NCBI GenBank assembly: GCA_006247105.1
Contig: CM016928.1
Span: 868,001-932,000 of the forward strand
Length of the DNA: 64,000 bases
Origin: Giardia muris
Taxonomy: Eukaryota > Fornicata > Diplomonadida > Hexamitidae
Direction: 5' to 3'
Shown: piece after piece, positions 27,917 to 35,978 of the stretch
Layout of the letters: the number at the start of each line of letters is the position of its first letter
Position numbering within the stretch: the first letter of the stretch is position 1
Program-made: the position numbers and the translations under genes
Notes under the pieces: model-generated
The model's input: the letters and a program-made list of their open reading frames with translations, nothing else
Told to the model about the DNA's origin: nothing
Database searches by the model: none

Positions 27917-27949
27917 TATTATCCGGGGGGAAACCTGGAAACCGAAAAA
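27917..27949. promoter_or_regulatory. 33-base bidirectional initiator region
   Basis: The ATGs at 27916 (minus) and 27950 (plus) face away from each other across 33 bases. Each start has its own A/T-rich leader at the edge: ATAATA on the minus side and GAAAAA on the plus side. A GC-rich centre lies between. Choosing these starts removes a false overlap of several hundred bases between the two longest open frames. Confidence 0.5.
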
Positions 27950-28477
27950 ATGGCCTCGATTGCGAAGAAGGTCACCGCTGAGTATCGCCGGAAACAGCAG
28001 GAGGTCCAGGACTTGAACGCGCAGGCGGCGAAGCTCCGGGACAAGATCCGGGCTCTGAGCAAACAGGTCCAGGACCAAGACGAATGTAACCATCGGATGC
28101 AGCAGGAGGTCGACCGTATCTTCGAGCAAGCCGTCCGCTACAAGCAGTCCATCGGGACGATGCAGCACGACATCCTCACGATGCAATACAAGCTCACGAC
28201 CGAGAAGACGGACGTGAACCGGTTGGACGATGAGTTCGAGGCGGAACGTGAGATGACACTTCATCACAACGGAGACATCGATAAGGCGAAGGACGCGATC
28301 AAGAAGCTCGTCCAGACCCGGGATCGGCTCTATGAGGAGCTAAAAGTGCTTTCCGAGGAACGGAACCAGCTAAATATTGAACGACGAGAGGCACAAGAAC
28401 GGAAGACGCGCGAGGATATAACGAATACAAAGCTGATGACGGCCGTGGGCGCCATGAACGCGAAGGTACAGTTTTGA
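27950..28477 (+). CDS. short coiled-coil protein, 175 aa
   Basis: The start is set at the ATG after ACCGAAAAA, not at in-frame ATGs further upstream (27869, 27884) that lack such a leader and lie inside the signal-peptide region of the opposite gene. The product is almost entirely alpha-helical coiled coil with many Lys, Gln and Glu residues, such as KLRDKIRALSKQVQDQDE and ELKVLSEERNQLNIERREAQ. No other domain is present. Coiled-coil proteins of this size are common in Giardia axonemes and cytoskeleton, but I cannot assign a family. The stop codon TGA is embedded in TGAGTGAAC, a good match to the Giardia poly(A) signal. Confidence 0.6.
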   Translation: MASIAKKVTAEYRRKQQEVQDLNAQAAKLRDKIRALSKQVQDQDECNHRMQQEVDRIFEQAVRYKQSIGTMQHDILTMQYKLTTEKTDVNRLDDEFEAEREMTLHHNGDIDKAKDAIKKLVQTRDRLYEELKVLSEERNQLNIERREAQERKTREDITNTKLMTAVGAMNAKVQF

Positions 28478-28483
28478 GTGAAC
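28477..28483 (+). terminator. poly(A) signal AGTGAAC overlapping the stop
   Basis: AGTGAAC fits the Giardia polyadenylation consensus AGTRAAY and begins on the last base of the TGA stop of the coiled-coil gene. This gives a 3' untranslated region of only a few to about 30 bases. Confidence 0.6.
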
Positions 28484-28557
28484 CGGGTGAGCTTTGACGT
28501 GGTTTGGGACGGTCTCCTCTTCTCTTGGCTTAGTAGTTAAAATATTAAGAGTATTTG

Positions 28558-29463
28558 ATGCTCCATAACGTGAGTACGAGGAAGGAGGACCGAGAGAAGG
28601 TTCTCGAGCTACAGGAGAAGGAGCGGCGTTGCCTTCAGCTCTGGGCGACCCGTACCTTCGATGAGGAGGCCGATCGCTTGACCCTCGAGGTTCTCACTCT
28701 TAATCCCTTCATCTCGACGGTCTGGATGCATCGTAGAGGCATTTTGGGAGGTCACAAAGGGACCGAAGAGGAGCTATCCAGCCTTGTCCGCGAACTACAC
28801 ATAACTACGAGGGCTCTGGAATACAACGCTAAGATATATTCGGTTTGGGACCATCGTCGATTCGTCATTGAAACCCTCATAGGGCTAGGTGATGATGGGT
28901 ATAAAAAGCAACTTCTTCACGAGGAACGAACCTTTGTCCTGGCGACGTTGCGACGTGATTCGCGGAACTTCCACGCCTGGAACCACCTACGTCTTCTTAA
29001 TATTGACATGGGACTCGATACTTTATATCAGCTCCTTGATGAGGACTTCACTAACCATAGTGCCCTGCACCAGCTTTATCTTGAGCTTAGCAAGGACCTC
29101 GCTCCCAACCTCCATCGTGCCCTCACCTTCGTGCGCAATTGCTTGATGCTTAGCCCAGATACCGAGTCTCTTTGGCAGTTCCTCTTGAAATTGTCGAAGA
29201 ACCTCCCAGACTTCCCCACTCTCGTCGAAGAAATCCTTCATGACCTTGAGGAGGATGGTTGCACGTTCACTTGCACAGATGGGATGCATGACAGTTATGT
29301 CAGACCACCCGCCATGTGTCTCCTCTTGGCGGCTAAAGATCTCCTCTCGCTTGACTCTGAGCGCCTCGATCAATATGTTCGCCTCTGCACCGCCCGAGAT
29401 GGTATGCGTACGGGGCTCTATAGACTCCTATTCCACCGCATCACGACCTCTCGCGACCACTAG
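28558..29463 (+). CDS. Rab geranylgeranyltransferase alpha subunit
   Basis: The product has 301 residues from the ATG at 28558; the in-frame TTG three bases upstream is ignored. The leader AAAATATTAAGAGTATTTG is strongly A/T-rich. The protein opens like RabGGTase alpha (HNVSTRKEDREKVLELQ-x-KE). It then carries prenyltransferase-alpha repeats, each with a W-x-x-R or W-x-HR motif: TVWMHRRGIL (about residue 55), SVWDHRRFVIE (about 95) and HAWNHLRLLN (about 140), with weaker ones after. With a beta subunit and Rab escort protein it would attach geranylgeranyl groups to Rab C-terminal cysteines in the cytosol. Farnesyltransferase/GGTase-I alpha is the alternative, but the N-terminal opening favours the Rab enzyme. 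The LRR and Ig-like inserts found in animal versions are absent. Confidence 0.8.
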   Translation: MLHNVSTRKEDREKVLELQEKERRCLQLWATRTFDEEADRLTLEVLTLNPFISTVWMHRRGILGGHKGTEEELSSLVRELHITTRALEYNAKIYSVWDHRRFVIETLIGLGDDGYKKQLLHEERTFVLATLRRDSRNFHAWNHLRLLNIDMGLDTLYQLLDEDFTNHSALHQLYLELSKDLAPNLHRALTFVRNCLMLSPDTESLWQFLLKLSKNLPDFPTLVEEILHDLEEDGCTFTCTDGMHDSYVRPPAMCLLLAAKDLLSLDSERLDQYVRLCTARDGMRTGLYRLLFHRITTSRDH

Positions 29464-29500
29464 CGGCGACCATCCTTGACTTCTTCTAGCACACCCGAAA

Positions 29501-30610
29501 ATGTACGGCACGGACTCTCGCGTTGTGATCACCCTCGACGCGGGTGGCACGAACTTCGTCTTCGGAGCGCTCCAAGGGAACAAGAGCGTGGTCGACTCGC
29601 TCACGCTTCCGGCCTGCGCAGATGATCTCGACAAGTGCCTCGCGACGATGGTCGAAGGCTTCCAGACGATCATCGACCGCCTCAAGGTACGCCCCGTCGC
29701 CATCAGTTTCGCCTTCCCAGGGCCTGCGGACTATCAGAATGGGATCATCGGTGGTTATCTTCCCAACTTCCCTTCGTTCCGCGAGGGAGTGGCTCTCGGT
29801 CCTTTCCTTGAGGACAAGTTTGGACTCCCCACGTTCATCAATAACGATGGGGATCTTTTCGCTTACGGAGAGGCCCTTGGAGGCACTCTCCCCGACATCA
29901 ATGCTAAGCTCAGAGCGATGGGGAGTTCCAAGACGTACAAGAACCTCATTGGGTATACAATGGGGACGGGGTTCGGGATTGGGATCGTCATTAATGGAGA
30001 ACTCAACCGTGGCGATAACTCTTGCGTCGAAACCTTTTGTCTTCGTCACAAGAAGATGCCCGACGTACTCTTAGAAGAAGGGGTTGCCGTCCGGGCCGTC
30101 AAGCGCGTCTATGGAGAGGTTGCGGGAGAGCCGAACCATACTCTCGAGCCCAAGGATATCTTCGAGATCGCAGAGGGCAAGCGTCCAGGCAACGTCAAGG
30201 CTGCGATCCGCGCCTTCGAAGAGATGGGGGAGATCGCTGGTGACGGGATCGCAACGGCTTTGACCCTAGTGGATGGTCTCGTCGTGCTTGGAGGAGGAAT
30301 GGTGCTTGCGAGCAAGTACTTCATGCCGGCATTACTCAAGGAGGTGCGCTCAAAGATCCGCACCCTAGGCGGGGACATTGTTAACCGTGTCCAGATGGAG
30401 GTCTTTGATCTCAACGACGAAGCCGAGTTCAAGACTTTTGCCGAGGAGGGGCATCGCCAGATCAAGGTGTATGGGACGGACAAGTACGTTACCTACAACG
30501 AGAAGAAGCGAGTCGGGATTGCTCTATCGAAGCTCGGGGCGACGACAGCGATCTCCGTAGGGGCGTATGCATTTGCCCTCTCGCAGCTGGACGCGCAGAA
30601 GAAGCAATAG
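29501..30610 (+). CDS. ROK-family sugar kinase, bacterial type
   Basis: The product has 369 residues, with an ATG after CACCCGAAA. The N-terminal phosphate-binding loop is TLDAGGTNFVFGAL (Asp13 to Asn18). Further motifs are ISFAFPGPADY, a FINNDGDLFAYGEA substrate region, GYTMGTGFGIGIVINGE, and VDGLVVLGGGMVLA near the C-terminal adenosine site. These are ROK (repressor/ORF/kinase) motifs. The usual Zn-binding CxCGxxGCxE cluster is not present in standard form; only CVETFC is seen at about residues 169-174. ROK kinases phosphorylate glucose, fructose, mannose or amino sugars. The opening DAGGTNFVF resembles Bacteroidetes homologues as I recall them. It is followed 45 bases later by mannose-6-phosphate isomerase, which makes a fructose or mannose kinase the most sensible guess. 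Confidence 0.8.
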   Translation: MYGTDSRVVITLDAGGTNFVFGALQGNKSVVDSLTLPACADDLDKCLATMVEGFQTIIDRLKVRPVAISFAFPGPADYQNGIIGGYLPNFPSFREGVALGPFLEDKFGLPTFINNDGDLFAYGEALGGTLPDINAKLRAMGSSKTYKNLIGYTMGTGFGIGIVINGELNRGDNSCVETFCLRHKKMPDVLLEEGVAVRAVKRVYGEVAGEPNHTLEPKDIFEIAEGKRPGNVKAAIRAFEEMGEIAGDGIATALTLVDGLVVLGGGMVLASKYFMPALLKEVRSKIRTLGGDIVNRVQMEVFDLNDEAEFKTFAEEGHRQIKVYGTDKYVTYNEKKRVGIALSKLGATTAISVGAYAFALSQLDAQKKQ

Positions 30611-30655
30611 GAGGTGAGGTGTTCTTAGGCCTAGGTTTTAAAGAACGAGAGTAAA

Positions 30656-31621
30656 ATGTTCCGTTTCAAGCCTATCTTCAAGCAGGTCGTATGGGGAGGT
30701 GATCGTATCAGTGCGTATAAGGGAATTGAGTCGACAATGAGCGGGGTTGGGGAGAGCTGGGAGATTTCGAGCGTTTCCGGGAACGAGTCGATTGTTCTGG
30801 ACGGTCCCGATGCGGGCTTGACACTTCCGTCACTTATTGAACGCCATAAGGCCAGTCTTGTAGGGAAGAGGAACTATGAGCGCTTCGGGACAGAGTTCCC
30901 GCTTCTTATCAAACTCATTGATGCGAAACAGGACTTATCAGTTCAAGTCCACCCCAATGATGAACTAGCTGAGAAGAGGCATGGGAAGAGAGGGAAGACA
31001 GAGATGTGGTATGTCATAGATGCCAAGAAGGACGCGAAGCTACTTTCAGGTTTCTCTGAACATTTAACTCCGGAGGGTTACGTGATGAAGGTTAATGAGG
31101 ACCAGATAATCTCAGCACTATGCCAGTATGATGTTCGGCCTGGAGACGTCTTCTATCTCCCAGCCGGCCGTGTCCATAGCATAGGTGCAGGAGTCTTCAT
31201 AGCCGAGATACAACAAACCTCAGATTTGACATACCGTATCTATGATTTCAACCGTAAAGATGTCAATGGACAACCACGTGAGCTACATACCGAGTTGGCA
31301 AAGGATGCTATCGATTACGCCGTCCAGCCCGATTATCGTACGCATTATATCGAGGCTTCTGATACTCGCGTTGAGCTTGTTTCATGCCCTCATTTCACGA
31401 CGTCCCTATTGGATCTAACGAAGCCTTATACCCTGGATAAGCATGACCTTGACTCCTTCGTCGTAGTTATTTGCATCTCAGGTTCTTGTACCTCCGCTGC
31501 TACTCCCAATGAAAAGATAGACTTGAGGCAAGGAGAAACCATCCTTATCTCGGCCTCGGTCCAGACCGTCACTTTCACCCCCGTCACCACGGTTAAGCTC
31601 CTCCTCAGCTGGCTTGAATGA
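30656..31621 (+). CDS. manA: mannose-6-phosphate isomerase, type I, bacterial class
   Basis: The product has 321 residues and starts after GAACGAGAGTAAA. It opens with FKPIFKQVVWGGDRISAYKG, then VGESWEISSV. The zinc ligands are visible: Gln97 and His99 in SVQVHPND, Glu116 in KTEMWYV, and His174 in LPAGRVHSIGAG. At about 320 residues it is the short bacterial (Bacteroidetes/Firmicutes-like) class, not the longer fungal/animal form of over 400 residues. It interconverts mannose 6-phosphate and fructose 6-phosphate, giving either entry of mannose to glycolysis or precursor for GDP-mannose and GPI anchors. It sits head-to-tail behind the ROK kinase. An AGTGAAT poly(A) signal begins four bases after the stop. 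Confidence 0.88.
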   Translation: MFRFKPIFKQVVWGGDRISAYKGIESTMSGVGESWEISSVSGNESIVLDGPDAGLTLPSLIERHKASLVGKRNYERFGTEFPLLIKLIDAKQDLSVQVHPNDELAEKRHGKRGKTEMWYVIDAKKDAKLLSGFSEHLTPEGYVMKVNEDQIISALCQYDVRPGDVFYLPAGRVHSIGAGVFIAEIQQTSDLTYRIYDFNRKDVNGQPRELHTELAKDAIDYAVQPDYRTHYIEASDTRVELVSCPHFTTSLLDLTKPYTLDKHDLDSFVVVICISGSCTSAATPNEKIDLRQGETILISASVQTVTFTPVTTVKLLLSWLE

Positions 31622-31624
31622 ATC

Positions 31625-31631
31625 AGTGAAT
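31625..31631 (+). terminator. poly(A) signal AGTGAAT
   Basis: AGTGAAT matches AGTRAAY and follows the TGA stop of the isomerase gene by three bases. The acquired-looking gene therefore carries a normal Giardia-type 3' end. Confidence 0.6.
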
Positions 31632-31784
31632 GCATCTGTAGTTTAAATACCTGAGGTTGATGGCATGGTCGGACATTGCTCTTGGATAGGGTATTGGGTC
31701 GTAGACCACAGACATCACTACGAGTCCTCTTCATAGGATACACCCCTCTTAAACCCCGGGATCGTCTCCCTCGGGCAAAAAAGG

Positions 31785-33476
31785 ATGACTCTTCCTACTA
31801 GAATGGAGCATTATCTCATGCGACGCCGGTCCGAACCCGGCTCGCTCGAGGTAAACACCACCTCAGTTCCCCAGTCACAAACCCTTCCGGAACGTCGTCC
31901 TTCGCGTGGCCATCTTTCAGATACTTGCCCCTCGGGAACCGTTGACTTACCTCGGAACCCCGACCCTTTGCATGGTCCGAACCCTCAGGTTCCAAGTAAG
32001 TTCATCGAGGACGCAGCCACCTTGATCTTACAACGGCTCACAGGTGCCACTTCTGGTACGGCCCCGACGACTAGAACACGTTCCAAGCATACCCGTATCC
32101 CAGGAGTAGGGGTCACCCATACTCTCCCCGAAGCATCCGAGCCATCACCCTCGACCCCAGTGGCAGGAACAACGGCCCAAGCACCTCCCAGTCCAATTAG
32201 CTCACTTCTAGCTCCTTTACAAGCAGGAGTACCCATCTTGATCGGTGCAGGTGACTTATCATTAGGGACGACGGAAAGCGAGGATCAATCGGGTTCAACG
32301 GCCGATTCGGAAGGCTTGGAAACCTTGTCCGGTCAGCAGGGGCGTATTGGACCATCAATACCACGGTCTAGTCCAGGAGGCAAGCGCATAGACCCATTGA
32401 AGAGTGTAGGGTATACTGGACGACTCCCCCCACGTGGAACTCCAGATCGTCTTCGGGATAAAAGAAGGCCGAATAGTGCGAACAGTGTTGCGGCTCCAAA
32501 GAGATACTCAGTGACGACGAAGGACCGGAACCCGTTGCGCGGCTTCAAGACCCAGACCATTAGCTGCACCGTATTCCCTTGGAGACAGCCACCGAATGAG
32601 GAGGTAGCGCATATCTACCATCATACGCTCAATCAATTTCGGCTTACCTCACACATCGGTAACGCACCAACACACCCTCCCTTGCTGCCGATGCTGGAGC
32701 TTCGTCCATACAGAAATACTGCGCACGTCGATTTCACAGATCCGAACCTTTCAGGGTATTATGAGATCTTCATCGCAGGGGTCCAGGACGTCTCTCATAT
32801 AGATCGCGTCGGAGCTCTTTCGACGCTCATCAATAAGATGATCTCTCGAGACCCTACACTCTTCACCCTACCCTCCATTGCTCTCAAGGAGGTGGATCTT
32901 CAAGCCATGGGATACCCCTCGGAGGAGCACGAAGGGGGACGAACAGGCCTCATCATCGCTCCCATCCGGATCCCCGCGGAGGCCCTAAAGACCGACGTGA
33001 ACTTCATCACTAGGAACTTCATCCAGAAGCTATCCTTCTTCAGGTGTGACCTGACTATCTATAAGTTCGGCGAGAACCCAGACTTGGCAAAGTATATCGA
33101 GCGGATAGAGGTCTTACAATGCGGGTTGGCAACCCTTGGTCAGCTACAATTCTTGAGCGCATTCCTATCCCTAAGACATGTGGCCATCTTCGATAGTGTA
33201 TCTCAACGCCCACACTTCCGTGGATCTTGTCTCTATTATTGCCCCACCCTCGAGAGCATTAACGATACTCCCATCTTAGATACTGATAGAGACTTTGCCA
33301 TCAAGATAGAAGATCAGTTTGGCCCCTTCTGTGACTCGATCCTACCAAGAGGGGAGCAAGCAGGAGACCCAGCCAATCAACGTAGGGCGGAATTCTTGAT
33401 GCGTCGGGTCGCAGCGGCAGCCGATGCCACGCGCCGCGAGCTTAGTTGTGCCACATGGATCCAATTCAAGAAGTGA
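31785..33476 (+). CDS. hypothetical protein, disordered N-half, LRR-like C-half
   Basis: The product has 563 residues. The ATG follows GGGCAAAAAAGG. Residues 1-260 are Pro/Ser/Thr/Gly-rich and probably disordered, with no recognisable motif. Residues about 260-540 are folded. They include a strand-rich segment (GYYEIFIAGVQDVSHIDRVG) and a stretch that may be two or three diverged leucine-rich repeats (YIERIEVLQCGLATLGQLQF, then LSLRHVAIFDSV). The C-terminus is Ala/Arg-rich. LRR proteins of this sort are common in flagellar and basal-body proteomes, but nothing here fixes a location. No signal peptide or membrane span is visible. Confidence 0.65.
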   Translation: MTLPTRMEHYLMRRRSEPGSLEVNTTSVPQSQTLPERRPSRGHLSDTCPSGTVDLPRNPDPLHGPNPQVPSKFIEDAATLILQRLTGATSGTAPTTRTRSKHTRIPGVGVTHTLPEASEPSPSTPVAGTTAQAPPSPISSLLAPLQAGVPILIGAGDLSLGTTESEDQSGSTADSEGLETLSGQQGRIGPSIPRSSPGGKRIDPLKSVGYTGRLPPRGTPDRLRDKRRPNSANSVAAPKRYSVTTKDRNPLRGFKTQTISCTVFPWRQPPNEEVAHIYHHTLNQFRLTSHIGNAPTHPPLLPMLELRPYRNTAHVDFTDPNLSGYYEIFIAGVQDVSHIDRVGALSTLINKMISRDPTLFTLPSIALKEVDLQAMGYPSEEHEGGRTGLIIAPIRIPAEALKTDVNFITRNFIQKLSFFRCDLTIYKFGENPDLAKYIERIEVLQCGLATLGQLQFLSAFLSLRHVAIFDSVSQRPHFRGSCLYYCPTLESINDTPILDTDRDFAIKIEDQFGPFCDSILPRGEQAGDPANQRRAEFLMRRVAAAADATRRELSCATWIQFKK

Positions 33477-33769
33477 GCGAGGAAGATGGACGGTAATTGA
33501 ACAAAGGAGCGCCGAGGAGTTACCCCGTCGAGTTTGAGCAAAGCTCCGCAGCCATTCCTGGCAGAGTGGCCAAAGGAGGGCCGCGAATCACACCGCTAGC
33601 CCCCCATACCCCAAAGGAGGCGGCACTTTCTGCCCGGGACCCAGGGAATTTCCCAGGAGCGCACTCCTATAGGCTGCCTCTCGGCGCTTTTTTTCCTTGT
33701 CATCAAAGGAAGAACGAATTCATGATTCATGTTGAAATGAAAATATCGAGGGACTGAGACGGTAATACC
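33477..33769. other. 293-bp gap, possible small RNA locus (weak)
   Basis: No protein gene is seen. The plus strand contains TGGCAGAGTGG at 33559-33569, which fits the Pol III A-box consensus TRGCNNAGYGG. A run of seven T's lies at 33688-33694, preceded by GC-rich sequence that could form a hairpin. No credible B-box (GGTTCGANTCC) and no tRNA cloverleaf could be built. The last 60 bases before the delta-tubulin ATG are A/T-rich and probably hold its promoter. Confidence 0.3.
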
Positions 33770-35176
33770 ATGGCCACAATCACCCTTCAGTTCGGCCAGT
33801 ATGGGAATCAATTAGGCCCGACCTTTTTTAACACAGTTCTGGATTACTCTCAACAACTGGAGACAGATTTGAGTCCCTGGTTTGATTCCGAGCGGGACTC
33901 GTCGGCGTTGGCGGCTCGGGCTGTCCTGATCGACATGGAGCCGAAGGCAATCATGCGCTCCTGCATCAACAATGGCTCTCTACGCTTCGGGTATAAGGGG
34001 ACTCGTGTTGTACATGGCCAGTCTGGTTCTGGGAATAATTGGGCATATGGATACATGGTCCATGGCCCGCGGGAGATAGGGAAGATCTACAATGCGATTC
34101 GGAAGTGTTCCGAGGCATGCGACCGAGTCGATAGTTTCTTTTCGATATCATCTTTGGCTGGGGGTACAGGTTCAGGTCTTGGAAGCTATGTCATCTCACA
34201 CCTCAAAGACGAGTATCCGAAGAATGGGATTCTCTGTAATTGTGTCCTTCCGTTTGCGGCCGGTGAGGTTCTGACGCAACAGTACAACACTAGCTTGTCC
34301 TTGGCTACTCTTCTCCAGGAGGCAGATGGAATCCTCTTGTTTGGAAACGATGAAGCGACGACGATACACCAACAGAGCCGAAAGCACCAGGCGGGCTTAT
34401 TACGGCCATCTCTTTTGGACCTGAACGAGGTTATCAGCCATACCTTAGCATACAACATGATCGGACCGAGCCGGCCGATCACCGACCTTATTCAGGATAC
34501 GATCCCATCTGCGCTATACAAGCTATTAGCACCCCGGTGTATCCCAAGCAAGGTCACCACGGATACCAGGAGTGACGCCAAACTGTACATGCTAGCTAGC
34601 CATTGTCGTCAAATGATGCTGACCGGGAGCGCAAGTGACACATGCATCGATTGGACCGCCAAGTTGGAGCAGAACAACTTCTTCCAACAGCTGGTGAAGG
34701 CGCGGGTCATCTTTCGTGCCGACGATGCCCTAGCCTTGACCTCTGGAGCAGTCACCACCCCAGCTTATCTGAGGTTGGAGGACATACCCCGCGAACAGGC
34801 GGCAAAAATGACACGGTTACAGCTTCAGACGCTTAAGGGGGAGCGCTTGAAGATGAAGGAGGCGTACGAGCTGCTCGTCACACCTGATATGGAACGGCTC
34901 TTCCCCCGCTTCTACCACAACTCGCGTTTCGGGTCGTATCCCATCCACCTGCTTGGGTACTCTCAAGGGCTGAGCTTCGGTAGGAGTGCTGGTCTGATTC
35001 TCAACGGGAACACATTCAATGACCAGCTTCTCAACTTGACCTTGGACATGACTAATCGGATACGCGCCGGAGCGTACTTGTGGCACTACGAGAGCTTCGG
35101 GGTTGACAAGGACGTCATCCATGACTCCCTAATGACATTGATACAGGTCATTGAGGATTACAGGCTCAAGAAGTGA
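33770..35176 (+). CDS. delta-tubulin
   Basis: The product has 468 residues. It begins with the tubulin opening ITLQFGQYGNQLGPTFFN and carries VLIDMEPKAI and SGNNWAYGYMVHGP. The GTP-binding loop is LAGGTGSGLGSYV (about residues 127-140). SGNNWAYGY-x-VHGP followed by a single-serine loop GGTGSG is typical of delta-tubulin; alpha, beta and gamma have GGGTGSG. Delta-tubulin is needed for triplet microtubules and basal-body assembly, so it should act at the eight basal bodies. The C-terminus lacks the acidic EEY-type tail of alpha- and beta-tubulin. It converges on the ARF-like gene with a 59-base gap. Confidence 0.87.
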   Translation: MATITLQFGQYGNQLGPTFFNTVLDYSQQLETDLSPWFDSERDSSALAARAVLIDMEPKAIMRSCINNGSLRFGYKGTRVVHGQSGSGNNWAYGYMVHGPREIGKIYNAIRKCSEACDRVDSFFSISSLAGGTGSGLGSYVISHLKDEYPKNGILCNCVLPFAAGEVLTQQYNTSLSLATLLQEADGILLFGNDEATTIHQQSRKHQAGLLRPSLLDLNEVISHTLAYNMIGPSRPITDLIQDTIPSALYKLLAPRCIPSKVTTDTRSDAKLYMLASHCRQMMLTGSASDTCIDWTAKLEQNNFFQQLVKARVIFRADDALALTSGAVTTPAYLRLEDIPREQAAKMTRLQLQTLKGERLKMKEAYELLVTPDMERLFPRFYHNSRFGSYPIHLLGYSQGLSFGRSAGLILNGNTFNDQLLNLTLDMTNRIRAGAYLWHYESFGVDKDVIHDSLMTLIQVIEDYRLKK

Positions 35177-35235
35177 CGGGAGACGTGAATCTCGCTCCAC
35201 TCGTGGGCTCCCTCCATACACGGCATTTACCACCT

Positions 35236-35808
35236 CTACTTGCGTGCCCCTATGCTCTTCCAATGGCGGTCCATGGCTGCGCATAACCATTTGATCCCCT
35301 CTTCTAGTCCTTTGCCGTTAATCCCGATGGTTTCAACCACCTCGACCTCTCTTCCCTTGACCAGTTCCAGTCCAAGCATCGCTCGGATCTCCGTCCCAGG
35401 CATAGCACCGGAGATGTCCTGCTTGTTCGCAAGGATCAGGACTGGTACTCCTTTGAGGTCTTCAGTTTCCAAGGCCGCCTCAAGGGCGTCGCGGGCCTCC
35501 TGCTTGCGGCTCGCCGTATGGTCTGCCGCGTCCACGACGTAGATCAACGCGTCCGAACCCTTGTAGTAGTGCTTCCACATGCTCCTGAACTCCGACTGGC
35601 CTCCGATGTCCCACACGTTCAGGTCCAGCTTCCCACGGCGGACCGACTGCAGGGTGAAGCCGATGGTCGGGACGGTCTCGATCGTCTCCCCATACGCAAT
35701 TGCGTGCAGGATGGTCGTCTTCCCGGCCGCGTCGAGACCGACCATGACGACGCGCGCCTCCCGCTTTCCGAAGAAGGAGTGAAGTAGGCGACTAAGGGCG
35801 ATTCCCAT
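35236..35808 (-). CDS. ARF/ARL-family small GTPase
   Basis: The product has 190 residues. Gly2 in MGIALSRLLHSFF, an amphipathic helix, fits N-myristoylation. The motifs are P-loop GLDAAGKT (24-31), switch I VPTIGF with Thr48, switch II WDIGGQ (66-71) and NKQD (128-131). The fifth box, normally CAT/S-x-G-x-G, reads TIGINGKG here, a diverged form. ARF proteins cycle between cytosol and Golgi or endosome membranes and recruit coats, whereas ARLs often act in cilia. The sequence does not decide between them. A C-terminal basic stretch is short. Confidence 0.85.
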   Translation of the reverse strand: MGIALSRLLHSFFGKREARVVMVGLDAAGKTTILHAIAYGETIETVPTIGFTLQSVRRGKLDLNVWDIGGQSEFRSMWKHYYKGSDALIYVVDAADHTASRKQEARDALEAALETEDLKGVPVLILANKQDISGAMPGTEIRAMLGLELVKGREVEVVETIGINGKGLEEGIKWLCAAMDRHWKSIGARK

Positions 35809-35895
35809 TTACCCCTTTTCCTTAACGACTTGACGGCTGTGAGAGTAATCATCCCGCCGCGGCCGGTGCGCGCCCTCTCCCGTTTTGGCCGTCGG

Positions 35896-35978
35896 CCCTA
35901 CTTAGCTCAGTTGGTAGAGCGTTCGGCTGTAGAGGCGCGGTCACCGAACGGTCGCTGGTTCGAATCCGGCAGTAGGGA
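35896..35978 (+). tRNA. tRNA-Tyr (GUA) with a 10-base intron
   Basis: A cloverleaf can be drawn by hand. The acceptor arms are CCCTACT (35896-35902) and AGTAGGG (35971-35977), with discriminator A. The D-arm is GCTC-AGTTGGTA-GAGC. The anticodon stem is TTCGG (35922-35926) with CCGAA (35944-35948). The loop begins CTGTAG, giving anticodon GTA at 35929-35931, and the T-arm is GCTGG-TTCGAAT-CCGGC. Seventeen bases lie between the anticodon stems instead of seven. The extra ten (AGGCGCGGTC, 35933-35942) sit exactly between positions 37 and 38, the standard site for nuclear tRNA introns. Tyr tRNAs carry introns in most eukaryotes. The gene overlaps the 3' end of the antisense SRR1-like frame. Confidence 0.92.

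Noticed and set aside
27917..28267. 117-codon N-terminal extension of the type I membrane protein
   Set aside because: It is antisense to a coiled-coil gene and would bury the signal peptide; the ATG at 27916 has an A/T leader and an immediate signal sequence.
33552..33650. A tRNA around the A-box match
   Set aside because: No T-arm or B-box and only a partial acceptor pairing (CCATTCC with GGAAT); no anticodon stem could be formed.
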